NCBI GenBank assembly: GCA_000827495.1 | Contig: KN817521.1 | Span: 186,001 to 250,000, forward strand | DNA: 64,000 bases | Direction of reading: 5' to 3' | DNA from: Hypholoma sublateritium FD-334 SS-4 | Lineage: Eukaryota > Basidiomycota > Agaricomycetes > Agaricales > Strophariaceae | Part shown: piece after piece, positions 23,409 to 34,940 of the stretch | How positions within the stretch are numbered: the first letter of the stretch is position 1 | Layout: every line of letters begins with the position of its first letter | The notes under the pieces: generated by a model | What the model saw: only the letters and a program-made list of their open reading frames with translations | Database searches by the model: none | Told to the model about the DNA's origin: nothing | Translations under genes and position numbers: made by a program

Positions 23409-24941
23409 ATGTCCATCGATACCCTTCGCAAACGCTACGAAGAGGCTGGCCAAGGCCATCTCTTTAACTTCTGGCTGAAGCTCTCCCCCGCTGAGCAGGA
23501 TGAACTGAAGACCCAATTGGAAGCGCTCAACATCGAGCGCGTAAACCGTATTTACGCCAAAGCGGTCTCCTCTGAAGCGGAAGCTTCCAACCCCAAAACG
23601 CAATCCGCTGCCATCGAACCGCTCCCTAAAGGCGCTTCTGAATCTGTCAGCGACCCAGCGAAGGTGCAATCATGGCGCGCAGCTGGGCTTGAGGCCATCG
23701 CGCGAGGCGAAGTCGGCGTGCTCCTCATGGCGGGCGGGCAGGGTACCCGGCTTGGGAGCAGTGCCCCCAAGGGTTGCTACGATATCGGACTGCCATCTCA
23801 CAAATCCCTGTTCCAGTATCAGGCTGAACGCATCGCACGTTTACAACGCGTTGCTGAAACCGAAAGCAAGAAGCCTGCTGATTCTGTCGTCATTCCCTGG
23901 TACGTCATGACCAGTGGCCCAACGCGTCGCGACACGGAGGATTTCTTCAAGAAAAGTTCCTACTTTGGATTGGACCCTAAGAACGTGGTCTTTTTCGAGC
24001 AAGGTGCGCGCAAATATAACCTATGAGCACGTTCATGGTTAACGAAGTTAATTATAGGTACACTGCCTTGCCTTACGATGGAAGGCAAAGTTCTCCTGGA
24101 AACGCCATCCAAAGTCGCTGTTGCTCCTGACGGCAATGGCGGGCTCTACGCTGCGACTCGCTCGCCTCTGCAATCCGGAAAACCAGAGACAGTCCTTTCT
24201 GACCTGGCCAGGCGCGGAATTCTTTACGTTCACGCATATTGTGTGGACAACTGCCTTGTCCGAGTAGCGGATCCCGTTTTCCTTGGCTACAGCATTCAAA
24301 AGCAAGCGGACTGCGCTGCAAAAGTTGTGCCCAAAGCTCATCCTGCTGAGTCGGTCGGTGTCGTCGCTCTTAGAGGGGACAAATATAGTGTTGTGGAGTA
24401 CTCGGAAATCTCGAAGGAGCAGGCAGAAGCACGAGATGCTGAAACAAACGAACTCAAATTCCGCGCAGGCAACATTGCCAACCATTTCTATACCACTGCC
24501 TATCTGAACCGCGTTGAATCTTTCGAAGAGGACCTCGCCTTCCACATTGCCCGCAAAAAGATTGCCCATGTCGACTCAACGACCGGTGCCTCCGTGAAGC
24601 CAAGCAAGCCTAATGGCATGAAACTGGAGATGTTCGTCTTTGATGTCTTCCCCTATACCGAGCGCTTCGCCGTATTGGAGGTAGAACGCAATGAAGAATT
24701 CAGCCCCTTGAAGAATGCACCGGGAGCTGGCTCGGATGACCCCGAAACCAGTCGTCGCGATCTCCTTGCTCAACACAGAAGATTCCTAGAGCGCTCAGGG
24801 GCATTGGTCAAGGACAATGTGGAGATCGAGATTTCTCCCCTTGTGAGCTATGCTGGCGAAGGGCTGGAATCTATCAAAGGCAAAGCATTCACTAAGTCGG
24901 GGTTGGTTGAAGAAGTTGAGGAGCTGGACGCACTGGCATAA
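23409..24941 (+). CDS. UAP1: UDP-N-acetylglucosamine pyrophosphorylase
   Basis: Makes UDP-GlcNAc from GlcNAc-1-phosphate and UTP in the cytosol, the last step before chitin, GPI anchors and N-glycans (yeast Qri1/Uap1). Exons 23409-24003 and 24058-24941, with one 54-nt intron, give 492 residues, a standard length. The nucleotide-binding loop is LLMAGGQGTRLGSSAPKG (109-116 for GGQGTRLG). Also typical are YVMTSGPTRRDTEDFF, CLTMEGKVLLETP, VAPDGNGGLYAA, YVHAYCVDNCLVRVADPVFL and LEMFVFDVFPYTERFAVLEV. The start MSIDTLRKRYEEAGQGHLF was preferred to longer in-frame extensions because family similarity begins there. Convergent with the taxilin-like gene (267 bp). Confidence 0.96.
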
Positions 24942-25208
24942 ACGAACATACATGAAATGTTGGCTTGGACTTATATGCATGTCGGACTTGGACAAACATA
25001 CTTGTACCTTGTTACCTCGGACACTTTCTGTTACCTTTCCCATTACTTTAGATACCGCGAATAGCAATAATTTATGAGCCGTTTAATGTTGTGATCAGAC
25101 CCCTGTCGTTCACGCACTCTTCTTGGTAAAGAAGACAGGATTAAGTTTGATTGCAATGAGCCATTCGCTATATTAATGACACGGATGGACACACAGCAAA
25201 AAGCACTC

Positions 25209-27379
25209 TCATCCGCCCACTGGTGCTTCAGCTGCCTTCCTGGCAGCCCGAGGCCCCTTCCTTTCTAGCTCTTCGCGAAGGGATGCAAATAGACGCTGAG
25301 TACGCTCAGCGTTTGGCTTCTGTATAATCTACAGAAGCTCAGACGGATTATCACAAAGTGTATTGGCAATGCCCACCTCTTTACAGCAAGTTATCAACTT
25401 GTCAATTAACATCGTCTGCCCATTCTGTGCATCCTCGAGCTCTTTCCTTAATTGTCGATTCTAGAGGACGATTGCGTTCAGGAAGAGTAAAAAGGCATCG
25501 CAGCCTCAGAATGAGGGTCATTGCGGGTTTATGCATACCTCTTCCTCCGTTTTACTTGACCTGTTTTTCTCCCCTTCCGCCAACTGCTTCTGTTCAGCGG
25601 CACGAGCCCGCGATAGCAAGACCTCGAGCTCTTTCGAACGGATAACACATTCAAAATGGCGCTCCCGAAGCTCGTATTGTCGGAGAACCTCTTTCAGTCG
25701 TTCTCGGATGCTGAAAGATACTGAATAAACAATGTCGAATACAAGTTAGGGATTGCCAAACTTACACGCCATCGAATATCTCCTCAATTGTGCGCCGAGC
25801 TCTACTCAGTGCATTAGGATATTTTCAGCGTGTTAAAGTGAAAATCATACTCATGTGGGTCGTCTGTCCAATTCTTTTTTAGTTTCTCACAGCGAGGTTC
25901 TACGTGCTCTTCCTGGAGGAATGTCAATATTTAGGCGCACTGGGAGCTGAATTGTACAAACCCATTCTTCTGAGCCACCGCCACCTTCTGTCAGGTCCAT
26001 CAGTTCGACAGCGACTATTTCGTCGCCCTCGTCAATCCCAATCTCCTCTGGAGTTTGATCGGCCTCCAGCATGCGACCGTTGAAGGTAAATATGAATTGC
26101 AACCCTGAGTTGACGCCAGATGTCCCCGAGTAGTGTGTACTCGCCGCGTCTGTCTTCGCCGAACCGTTCATGCTGCCTTCCTTCCCATCCCCCGGCTTCC
26201 CGCCCGTTCTTTCCATTCGCTCTGTCCACGAATTAATTAGCCGAGAAAGTTTTGTTTTACGGGATATTTTGAAGAATAGTTCGGCGCGGTATCGACAGAT
26301 GACTTTGACGACAATATCGGGCATGTCCCGGTATTTCACGTCTTGTTGTTTGGCCTTGTCCACGCGTTTGGCGAAATCGTTCTTCATACGGATAACCTGG
26401 AAATATAGTATTTAGATTCAGCGCTTTGGTGAAAACGACATATCTAAGAACCCTCGCCTCTTCCTGGGCTTCCTCCACACTATGCGCCAGGCGTTTCCCA
26501 TCCTCCTGTAAATCTAATCAATGTCGTGCATCCAAGAAAATGAGAAGCGCTCATACTCGTAGACGTTTGTTGTCCTATAGATCATATGTATTAGGTCATG
26601 AGAAATGGCATGGATTGAGAGCATATGAGAGGTTATTGCCGCACTTTCTGGAGTTCACGAGCGAGATTCTCCATCTTTGTCTTCGTCTGATTTGCTTTGG
26701 TCAATTGACCCTTGGCTAATAAGGGTGGCTTCGTTCAATAAAACAGCTGGGAAAGAGTTTTCCAAATCTGAAGAGCGTACCGGCATCCTTGTCCTTCACC
26801 AACTTCTGCTTCTCTTTGGCGTGATCGCGTTCCATTCGTTTTAGTTCAGCAAACTACGTGCCTGCATTTAGCAATACGGTCTCCAATTGTTTCGTATGCT
26901 TTACCAGTTCAATGTATTTGCTGTGAATAGCATTCTCCTCAAGACCTTTGACCGATTTCTGTGCCTCTTCAGCTGTCAAAGTTCCGAGCTTTATGAGTCC
27001 GGAGAAACAGCGTCATTGGAGTTTGTACGCACCGTATCTTCGCTCCTCTTCCTCCTCGAGCACCTCCTCCTCCTCAAGCGCAGCTATTCGATTTTTGAGG
27101 GACTCGTACATAGTTGCAGGATCAATGGGTGTGTCATTTCGTTTCTTCCCCTTCGCGGCAGCGGGTGGTGGATGCCCGTTGGCATCTGGTACAACAGAAC
27201 AACGGAACAGTTAGATATACAATATAGAGCACTAAATGATATTCCAGCGCACTATTGACATGGTTTGGGGGTGCTGGAGGAGCAGCGACAGGTGCCGGAG
27301 GAGCTGGGCCGGCGGGTGGCGGTTTCGCTTGTCGGGGAGGGGGCGCGCTTTGCGGCGCCGTCGCGTCCGAGCCGTTCAT
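25209..27379 (-). CDS. Taxilin-like coiled-coil protein with an internal SUMO-like (Rad60-SLD type) domain
   Basis: Exons: 27379-27253, 27185-27033, 26972-26905, 26853-26781, 26715-26645, 26574-26557 (18 nt), 26505-26452, 26396-25962, 25912-25851, 25802-25767, 25710-25539, 25460-25377, 25319-25209; phases agree throughout, 487 residues. A Pro/Ala-rich N-terminus leads into coiled coil with taxilin-like blocks (KYIELFAELKRMERDHAKEK; MENLARELQKDNKRLRE). The single large exon 8 encodes a ubiquitin fold: IVVKVICRYRAELFFKISRK, a Gly/Ser insertion, then LQFIFTFNGRMLEADQTPEE and IGIDEGDEIVAVELMDL, which matches SUMO strand for strand. Coiled coil then resumes with the taxilin-like RERLKEVLRQYELRERHFE. 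Taxilins bind free syntaxins and nascent-chain-associated complex; SUMO-like domains of the Rad60/Esc2 type bind the SUMO machinery. The combination is read from the sequence; its role is unknown to me. The last intron was placed at 25320-25376 to avoid an in-frame TAG. Confidence 0.75.
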
Positions 27380-28787
27380 TAGGAACAAGAGATCCTATTG
27401 CGGAGCAAAGGGGACCTGGAGGGACGGGTATATCTAGGAAAAGATGTTGAAAGCGGAGTGTGAGTGAGCTGCAGTAACCTTTAGTGGAGGTATTCTTTTG
27501 CTATCCGAAAAGGGAAGGAGACTCGATCATCTTGTATTACTCTTTCGCACAACTTTCGCACAAAGCTCAACCACTCTGACAATATTACATTTTTCATTAG
27601 CTTGTATTCGTACACTTGTTGCACTATAATAGCCACGGGAACGGGAAACTGCTTTTCCAGCGCCACTGGCAGTTCACCTGACAGCGGCGAAGTTGAGCGA
27701 CATATCCAGAGTGAGAGTATTTAGGCCTCAGGTCGATTCTCCCTGTTGCCCCGACGAAATGCCAGCGAGGCAGCTTGTATTCTCGCGGAGACTTGTAAGG
27801 ATAAAGATAGAAGAAACGCAACTTTGTCAACCTATTTTGTAGTAGATCCCTGAAATAGTACCGTCAGTTACAAGATGGCGGTCAGTTGACCATTGTCAAT
27901 GATCATGGAACAACGGGGACAAAATGGTAAACCTCCTTTCTGGATAACGTATAAAAGCCCATTGGTTCTACATATATTGAATCGGTGAGAGAGATCCCCG
28001 AGATGCGAAGGCACTATGTTAGGTTTGTTTGACCAACACCGGCGTCAAAAGGCATATATGTGAGAAGACTCACAAGGTCTTAAGAGCGCAGCAAAATGTC
28101 AGGGAAGGTCTTTGTAGGCGTTCACACAACAATCTGTCGCGATCCATAGCATGGACCAGTGCCATATCGGCTGCAAGATTGTAAACCCCAGAAGGTGGAT
28201 CAAGGAAGCTGGCTACAAGCAACGAGCTAGACTCAGCACTTGACATCCACTCATTTGCAATGCCGTTGGATTCAATGGATTAGTCGTCGAATTTCTGTAG
28301 TTCAGGGTGTACACGTGTAAGACCGACAGTCGCAACGTGGAGATAAAGAAGCAAGGACCACTTAGTAGAATGATATGACACTCGGTAGTCCATGGAATGC
28401 GCACGGCAAGCTCAAGGCAAGTTCGCTGAGAACGTTGGCGAAGGTTATGATGGCCTCAAGGTGGACGTTTGGCAATCCTGGTGGGTAGTGACAACTTGGG
28501 TTTGGAAATGCGAATAATATGTTGTTTAGAAAGAGTGGTCGCACGTTGCTTCCCCTACATCCTTATTGCTTCAAGTAGCAACAACCACTTCAGAGCCACT
28601 TGAATTTCTGGAGCTTGGACTAGTAGTGCGTGCTTACCGTCGAAACGCCCAAACGCCCCTTGCTTTCTCGTTCTCAAGACAAGGTATCCAATGTTAATGT
28701 ATAGGTCATAAAGCATCTACGTGCCTTCAAAAAATATAGCAAAGGGTCATCCGAGTTATGTGCAAGCAGTGAAAAATAAATAAAATC
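27380..28787. other. 1.4-kb interval with scattered minus-strand open segments, possibly a decayed or unresolved gene
   Basis: On the minus strand, protein-like segments occur at about 28544-28362 (LEAIITFANVLSELALSLP), 28170-28060 (MALVHAMDRDRLLCERLQRP), 27850-27690 (LTKLRFFYLYPYKSPREYKL) and 27690-27482 (VQQVYEYKLMKNVILSEWLS). I could not join them into one reading frame with plausible introns, and I do not recognise the family. It may be a gene I failed to splice, or a relic. The BRCA2 homologue ends to the right and the taxilin-like gene starts to the left. Confidence 0.3.
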
Positions 28788-31700
28788 CTATGCTGTCGTC
28801 TTGATTCGTGTCCATCTTGTGTCGCGTCTCGTGCTCAGATATACTTCCGATCCTGGAGCGCAGTCCATCCATGCACTTTGCTGTTGGGGCAAAATATTCG
28901 TAGCCTAGTTGAAGTGACAGCAATCAAGATTAGCACTTAGCACTGCTGCAGGTTTTGTGATGGGAGAAACATACCATGAAGCGCTGTCCAACTTCGAACC
29001 CACCTGCTCTACTACTATCCTCATCAGATGATAAACTCAGAACATCCCAGACGGTCAATTGTGCAGTGCGATTTGCGGGTCTCCTGCTTGTGCGTGCATC
29101 CTGAATAATGAGAATGCGGAACGACTTAACGTTGCGCGGAGGGCATATAGTCTAGAGTTGTGACAGTCACCATTTAGCCAGTGTTGTAACGCTCATTGCG
29201 CATGTGTTAGACGCACTCGTAATTCTTTTTCTATCTCTTCGCCAATTTGTTCTCTTTCTTTCTCATTCTGACGCTGAATATGCAAGGCGAGCCACGCAGC
29301 CTCATAAGACGTTGTACGAGCGATGACTTTTGCGGCCGTGTCAGGGTATTCAAGCTCGTCATACATTGAGTCAATTTGCTCAGGTGCGTATCCTTATAAA
29401 ATATAGGAAATTAAGAGTCGTTACGAAGTGGTATCAGAGCAGAACATACCGTCTGATTCCTTGGCATGTTGTAACATAACGCCAGCCTTCTTCTCTAAGC
29501 GGTCCGCATACCCAGCATATCGAGAGAACTTCTTGTCATACTCAGCTCGTAACTTGGATGTTTCCATCTCATATCGATTCTGATATAGTGTTGGGTCATA
29601 AGCCACGGGACCTCGAAGCAAGATATCAAAGACGCACTTGCCACTGTTCATTGACTCCCATCTCTTCAGCCTCGTTTCGGGGTCCAATGCGGTCTTTGTT
29701 CCCATTCTCATCTTCAATAAACTCGAGAAATGCAATTGGGTATAGCTACAGCATACAAGCATACCCGTCAGAACAAAGTCGGATGAGAATTTTGGAATCC
29801 CGTACCTTGATTATGACGAAATCCAAAGCTACTACGACACCCCCATCGCAGGTGAGGCTATGTAAAGTGGATATGCAAGGTCCTTCGGTGAAGCCAAGCT
29901 TTGTATGCCAGGGCATAAGATGAGATGAGTTCCCCGACAGAACTAGATGCGTGGAGTTGTAAGCCTCTAGAATCTCCGTTGGATCTTTCTTCTCCGTCGA
30001 AAGCTATTCAAAACATGATGAGTCTTTGGGATTCACAATCGGTTGATTCATACGTCGCCACTTACTCTGGCGCCTGCGAATCCAATCTTTCGACCTATAC
30101 GAATTATCCCTCGCTTGACTGCTCTCGCAAGGGGTACATCCACTTGCGCTCGCAGCCGATACCATCCATCAGTCAACTCCAGTTCTGGGTAACTTTCGAT
30201 TTGCACTCCGTCTTCTGTGACACCGCCGGACGTCCAAATTATGTTGGACACACATAGAACCATAGGGAATGCAGCAGGCGCATCCTGGTTCGCGATCTTT
30301 CGGAGAGGAGGTCGGCTGCCACCATTGAGTTCGCGCTCATAGCTGCAGGTATGATTGATTTAGTCCATGGTAGGTGTCGAATCAGACTTGGAAGCGAGGC
30401 CTCACCGGTAAAGCAGCTGACGTATCACTTCGGGCCAGCACCACCGTGTTTCGCCTGGCTTCGTTTCCCTAATTGGATCCAAGGCTACCATACCTGCAAG
30501 TTTCCAGAGAATGAGGGACCAGTGGTTGTCAACCCACGGTTGCGTAGCAAGAGTGCATCCTCGCCGAAGGAGGTCTTTCAAAGCATCTTTGGGACCCAGG
30601 GCAGCTTTCACAGCGGATGAAGCGGGCGGCGGAGTGGTTTCAGTTATGAGAAAATTATAGTATCTTGCATTGTCGGGCGTTATCTGGCAAAGCATAGCTA
30701 TATTTCTGAAGTCGCCCATTGTTGACGTACAGCAAGTTCAAAGGCGCAAATGTGCTTACATTCCCATTAATTCCAGTTCGTGTATTGTATGTTGCTTGGG
30801 CCTTAGCCCTGATGAAGCCAGCGTCTGGCGCTTTATGGGCGAAGCTGAGATGCAATGTCAGTTTAAAACCGGAATGAAATGTGGAATACCCTACTCAAGC
30901 AAAAAAATTGCTTTCTGGAAGGAATGCCCCTAGGAGTAGCTTTGCTAATCATATGATTGTTCACTATTGCCGTATTCTTTTGTATTTGAAAACTGCTGGT
31001 ATTTCCCGGGGTCAATAGCGGAGGCTTGAATCCAGGCCTGAATGGTGTTCTGAATGGTGCAGGAGTTGTCCTTCCATTAAATACACTACTCTTGCGAAAT
31101 GGAGTCATAATATTTGAAGCAACATTGGGCATGACTGTAGAAGCATTGATAGGAGGAGCAGCAAGTGGATGTGGGTGGTTAGCGGCTGACACAAATGCGA
31201 AAGAAGAACTTGGACGTTGAGGGTTAAGGGGAGAGCCTATGGAGACATTACTGGGTGTATGCGGTTGTTTGAGAAAAGGGGTTTTGAACGGCTTGGGTCT
31301 ATGCGGATTGTGAGGTGTTGCGGGCGAAACAAGCAAAGAAGGTCGTGAAAAGGTGGCCAGAGATGGCGGAGAAAGTACTTCGTTCGTACTGGATGCCGTT
31401 TTCAATGCCACCCCCATCGGAGACTGTGCAAGAGGGTGGCTCGACGGTAGGTCTGTTTCGCCCCGGGTATCTAGAGGAGCAACAGAGCCTAAGCCATTTT
31501 CCTCCAAATCGTCTGGCGGTATATCTCTTTCCCATCCCATACGTTTGGCTGCAGCAATTTCAAGGGCTTTTTTCGAAGGTAATATAATACCCTTTTTGGA
31601 AGCCTTGGTGAAGCCAAACATTAGTTCGGCGGTCGGAGCGGGCATTTGTGGAGTCGAAAAAACTGGGAGAGGGAACGAAGAGGCCGGTTGAAACCAATCG

Positions 31701-32221
31701 TCATAGTTCCGTTCATCGGGTGGGTGTTCAGGCGATGGTGAATGTCCACGGTCTTCGGCAGACATTAATAAGTGAGTTGAAGCTGGGGCAAATGCTACTG
31801 AAGTATTGGGTTTCTCAGACGATTTAGCCGAATTTGTGTCGTTTCGGAATGGATTATCTGGGTCGTCCTTCAAGCTCGAGGCCTTGAGGAAGGAAGGCGC
31901 AGCTACAGAAAGCAATGGTGCCTGGGGGTGTGCGCAACCCCATTGCCCTGGAAGCTTGCTTGTCTTCAGATTGTGGGCTGAATTAAGGCATGAGCTTTCA
32001 GTAAAGATTCGTGAGTATGAGAGTGCGCACCTTGAGAGAGTTGAGCCTCTATTGCATCGAAAGCCGCAAGGTCTTCCTGAGTCAAATCCTCTACTTGATC
32101 ATCGTATGTCGGTGACGACAGTCGTTGTCGTTTCCGTGCAGGGGAACCTGATACTTATCGTGGGCCGTTAAATTAAAAACATGTGGTGTAAAAAGAATGC
32201 AAACACACGAGAGCGAGGCAT
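28788..32221 (-). CDS. BRH2: BRCA2 homologue (Brh2-type recombination mediator)
   Basis: Loads Rad51 on single-stranded DNA in homologous recombination. Exons: 32221-32209 (13 nt), 32147-32031, 31977-30895, 30844-30760, 30705-30406, 30342-30066, 30003-29806, 29745-29638, 29579-29450, 29392-29217, 29151-28975, 28904-28788; phases agree, 926 residues. Exon 2 ends with the common fungal motif LTQEDLAAFDAIEAQL. One BRC-like repeat (GFTKASKKGIILPSKKALEI, about 165) should bind Rad51. The helical domain has LRRGCTLATQPWVDNHWSLI and LWKLAGMVALDP. The OB1 fold has DGWYRLRAQVDVPLARAVKR, then STHLVLSGNSSHLMPWHTKLG and CDGGVVVALDFVIIK. A charged helical stretch (KLRAEYDKKFSRYAGYADRL) and a last OB-like part follow. 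Like Ustilago Brh2, it is short and has one clear BRC. The start was taken at MPRSRSPARKRQRLSSP, since longer upstream frames have no support. Confidence 0.88.
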
Positions 32222-32845
32222 ACACCTTTTGCGAGGGAAGGCCTGAGGTAGAAAGTTCGATTGAAGTTCGAGGTATTCGAACGAGCAGTGACAGAATAAT
32301 CGCGTGGCGCGACGGTCACGCGATGTGACACACACGCGCGTCGCGCGACGTCAAATTTACCCGTGTGCGCTACATATTTCACTTGCGCCCAATGCTGAAT
32401 GTCCCGAGATACACATATCTTATCGACCATCTGTAACATATCGGTAATTATTAATTGGTGTAGTTTTACAATACGAGCTATGGATATTAAACCTTGTAAA
32501 CAGGTCGGGTGATGGGGGATGAGATGTGGGGTGCCATACTTGATGGTGGCGAGTGATGGGTGTTCCGTCCGGCGTGCTGAAGGTGATATATGCAATAACA
32601 AAGATTGTTCGAAGGTATAACGCAGGTCTTGATAAAGAGGGTATGTGCGGGAGGGCAGTGATGCTCAATGTGTCCGGAAGGTCCAAAAAAGAGAAGGTTT
32701 GGTAATAAAAGGAGAAGCGTCCCAAGAAACCAAGAAATGCGGTCAGAGTACCACATCAACTTTTGTTCGCGAATCATGGAGATGTCCACAAGTACCAGGA
32801 GAAAGGATACGCGACACATCGCTATCACTGATAATTTGGCCCATT
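32222..32845. other. BRCA2 promoter and 3' region of the deacetylase gene
   Basis: A 624-bp spacer between tandem minus-strand genes. Near the BRCA2 start it has a CGCG-rich block (see separate entry). Nothing gene-like is seen in the rest. Confidence 0.5.
32299..32350 (-). promoter_or_regulatory. CGCG-rich promoter block with a 7-bp inverted repeat upstream of the BRCA2 homologue
   Basis: CGCG cores occur at 32301-32304, 32319-32322, 32335-32340 and 32342-32347, about 80-130 bp upstream of the chosen ATG. TCGCGTG (32300-32306) and CACGCGA (32317-32323) form a perfect inverted repeat with a 10-nt spacer. The cores resemble MCB (MluI cell-cycle box) elements bound by MBF in fungi, although no exact ACGCGT is present. 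G1/S regulation would fit a recombination gene, but that is inference. Confidence 0.4.
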
Positions 32846-34940
32846 TCACAGCCGGGAAAAGACTCCAAAGGCTCCCGCTAGAGCTCCGAAAAGGCCCAAG
32901 GTAATCCCTGACCACGCGCCAGCAGAGAGCATGGGTAGAGCGGCACTATTAAAAGGGACATATGACGTAGAGGCGGCGCTCGACGTGAATGCAGAACCAG
33001 TGTCTCCACCAGTCAAATTAGCGCCATTTGGCTACAGAAAAAGGATCAATAAAAATGACCTAGTGACCAACATGATGAGAGGAGTAATATACTCACTCCA
33101 ATTGGTCTCGAGTTGTCAGAGAACGCGCAGGAACCTTGGTTGCATAGGCACTTTCCGCCAATGGGATCCCAGAATGGCGTGGAACAATTGGCAGGAACTA
33201 TGGCAAATTTGAATATAAGATGTCAGTGTTGCTATCTCATGAACACAGTAAATTTCAAATAAACCTCTGAAGCGAATTGCCTGGCCTGTAGACGTATCTT
33301 GAGCTGGGTTTGGATTTCCAGGCGACGGCTCGATGACAGGACACCCATACTAAGTACATGTGAGCATGTCTCCTTTTAAGCTATATATTTTCACTTACAC
33401 AAGTGTAGAATGGAAAATCAGAAAACGCGCAATGAGATAACAGTCCAGCTTCGTTTACAGGAACGCCGTTGCAGATTTTCTCTGAGCTATCAATTTGTGG
33501 TGTTGTGCATTTCAGAGAAGCAAGATCGCCCAGCTGAGAAATCGGGACAGGATGTCTGACCCAATCAAGAAGCTGCTCGTTGGAAACAATCCAAACTGAT
33601 AGATGCGTCAGTCGGTCCGAGCAGTGGGGCAAGAAACTCACCATTTTGTTGTTGTTGTGCCCAGTCCAAAAACGCGTTGATCATGCCGATGGTCGACTTG
33701 GATGGGTTGACTCCCGGATATGTTGTCTTGAAATATAGTGTCACTTGTATCCTTTATCCAGAACAGGAGATAAGGGAGATCCTTACCGACAGATGAATAG
33801 GGTGGGTGTATAATCCTATCGGCTGACGGTTTCCGTTATAATGATCCGTGAATGTACTCTGCATGTACGCCAATGTTGCGCTGTCATTCACGGCAGAAGC
33901 ACCGTTTGCGGCATCGCTGATACATTTGGTCAGTCAATGAGCAGCACAATGGAAAGACACATACAGCCAAGGATCCATCAAATGTGGACCCGCTACTCCG
34001 CGCTCGTCAAAGAATGCATACATTGGGATTTCCCAGAAGCCAGGCAGTTTGGGTTCCCCTTTACACGTCCCAGCGACGGATAAACAATTGTTCGCCATCC
34101 CATTATCCAACGTATAGGGCCAAAATGCGTCGGTTCCATTGTCGGTAACTGGAATAGAGGCAGCCGAACTAGAGTCATACGTGAACTGAGCATTGGCGAG
34201 TAGCTTTAGCGTATCGACAGAATAGTTGAGGAAGGGAGCTCGGAAGCCCTGGATGCTGGACAATGGTATGCCAGCAAGAGCATTGAGTGCAATAAGGTTT
34301 CCGTCGATCTCGTCCGACGAAGGAGTACCAACATGGGTCATGCTAGGGACCTGGGTTAAGCGAGAATTGAAAACAAAACAGTCGTAGTGAACTTACGTGT
34401 GGTCAGCGATTTCATTTCCTGCTACAAACCAATCTACGTAGGGGATAACATGAAATATTGTCAAGCCCCGATTGACTTCAAGCGTTCTTAGCGGGCGGAC
34501 ATACCGGTGACAAGTGTATAGTTTGTGTAATTGAGCGAAGTAAAGTATGTCATTTTGATTGGGCATCCATTGGGATTTGTCCGCTGGGCCAGGAATTGAT
34601 TAACTGCATCCAAAGTATACGATTGGACTGCGTCATCGGCAGTGAAGACGATAAATTGAGGCACTTCCGACTATACAGACGATAAAATCAGATTCGGTGT
34701 CACGCAAAAAGGAATGACGATATCATAGGGCCGCTGCAAATATGTAGTTGGGTAGTTACTTACAGGATCTAACCCACCAGGTGGGCTTGTGCTAGCGCAG
34801 TTGCAGTTGGGAAGTTGACATTTGGAAGGGTCGCATGAATATCCCGCTGCATCTGCGCTGCTTGTGGGGCCGTCAATTCCGCCGTCTTGGGCAAAAGATA
34901 GTAGTGGAAGAAGTGCGATCAGCACTGTAGAAATCAACAT
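32846..34940 (-). CDS. Secreted, probably GPI-anchored carbohydrate esterase family 4 (chitin-deacetylase-like) protein
   Basis: Predicted to remove acetyl groups from chitin or a related wall polymer. Exons: 34940-34764, 34670-34505, 34433-34397, 34342-33965, 33916-33787, 33726-33642, 33595-33399, 33349-33265, 33197-33097, 33031-32846; phases agree, 513 residues. A signal peptide (MLISTVLIALLPLLSFAQ) is followed by a Cys-rich segment (YSCDPSKCQLPNCNCAS). The CE4 core has FIVFTADDAVQSYTLDAVNQ, where the classical TFDD is TADD, and the zinc-binding HxxxH as ADHTMTH. It continues with GFRAPFLNYS and QPIGLYTHPIHL. This pattern is nearer the animal-type deacetylase branch than classical fungal Cda1. 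A second Cys-rich part (CSTPFWDPIGGKCLCNQGSC) precedes an S/T-rich stalk and a hydrophobic C-terminus (AWSGITLGLFGALAGAFGVF), typical of GPI attachment. An upstream in-frame ATG at 35111 was rejected because it would bury the signal peptide. Confidence 0.88.

Noticed and set aside
25962..26396. The SUMO-like exon as a separate gene nested in a taxilin intron
   Set aside because: The exon is phase 0 to phase 0 and open throughout, and the downstream coiled-coil exons only fit in phase when it is included.
32173..32601. A longer N-terminus for the BRCA2 homologue from an upstream 142-codon frame
   Set aside because: The frame runs through CGCG-rich promoter-like sequence with no family similarity; a 13-nt first exon (MPRS) joins cleanly to RSPARKRQRLSSP.
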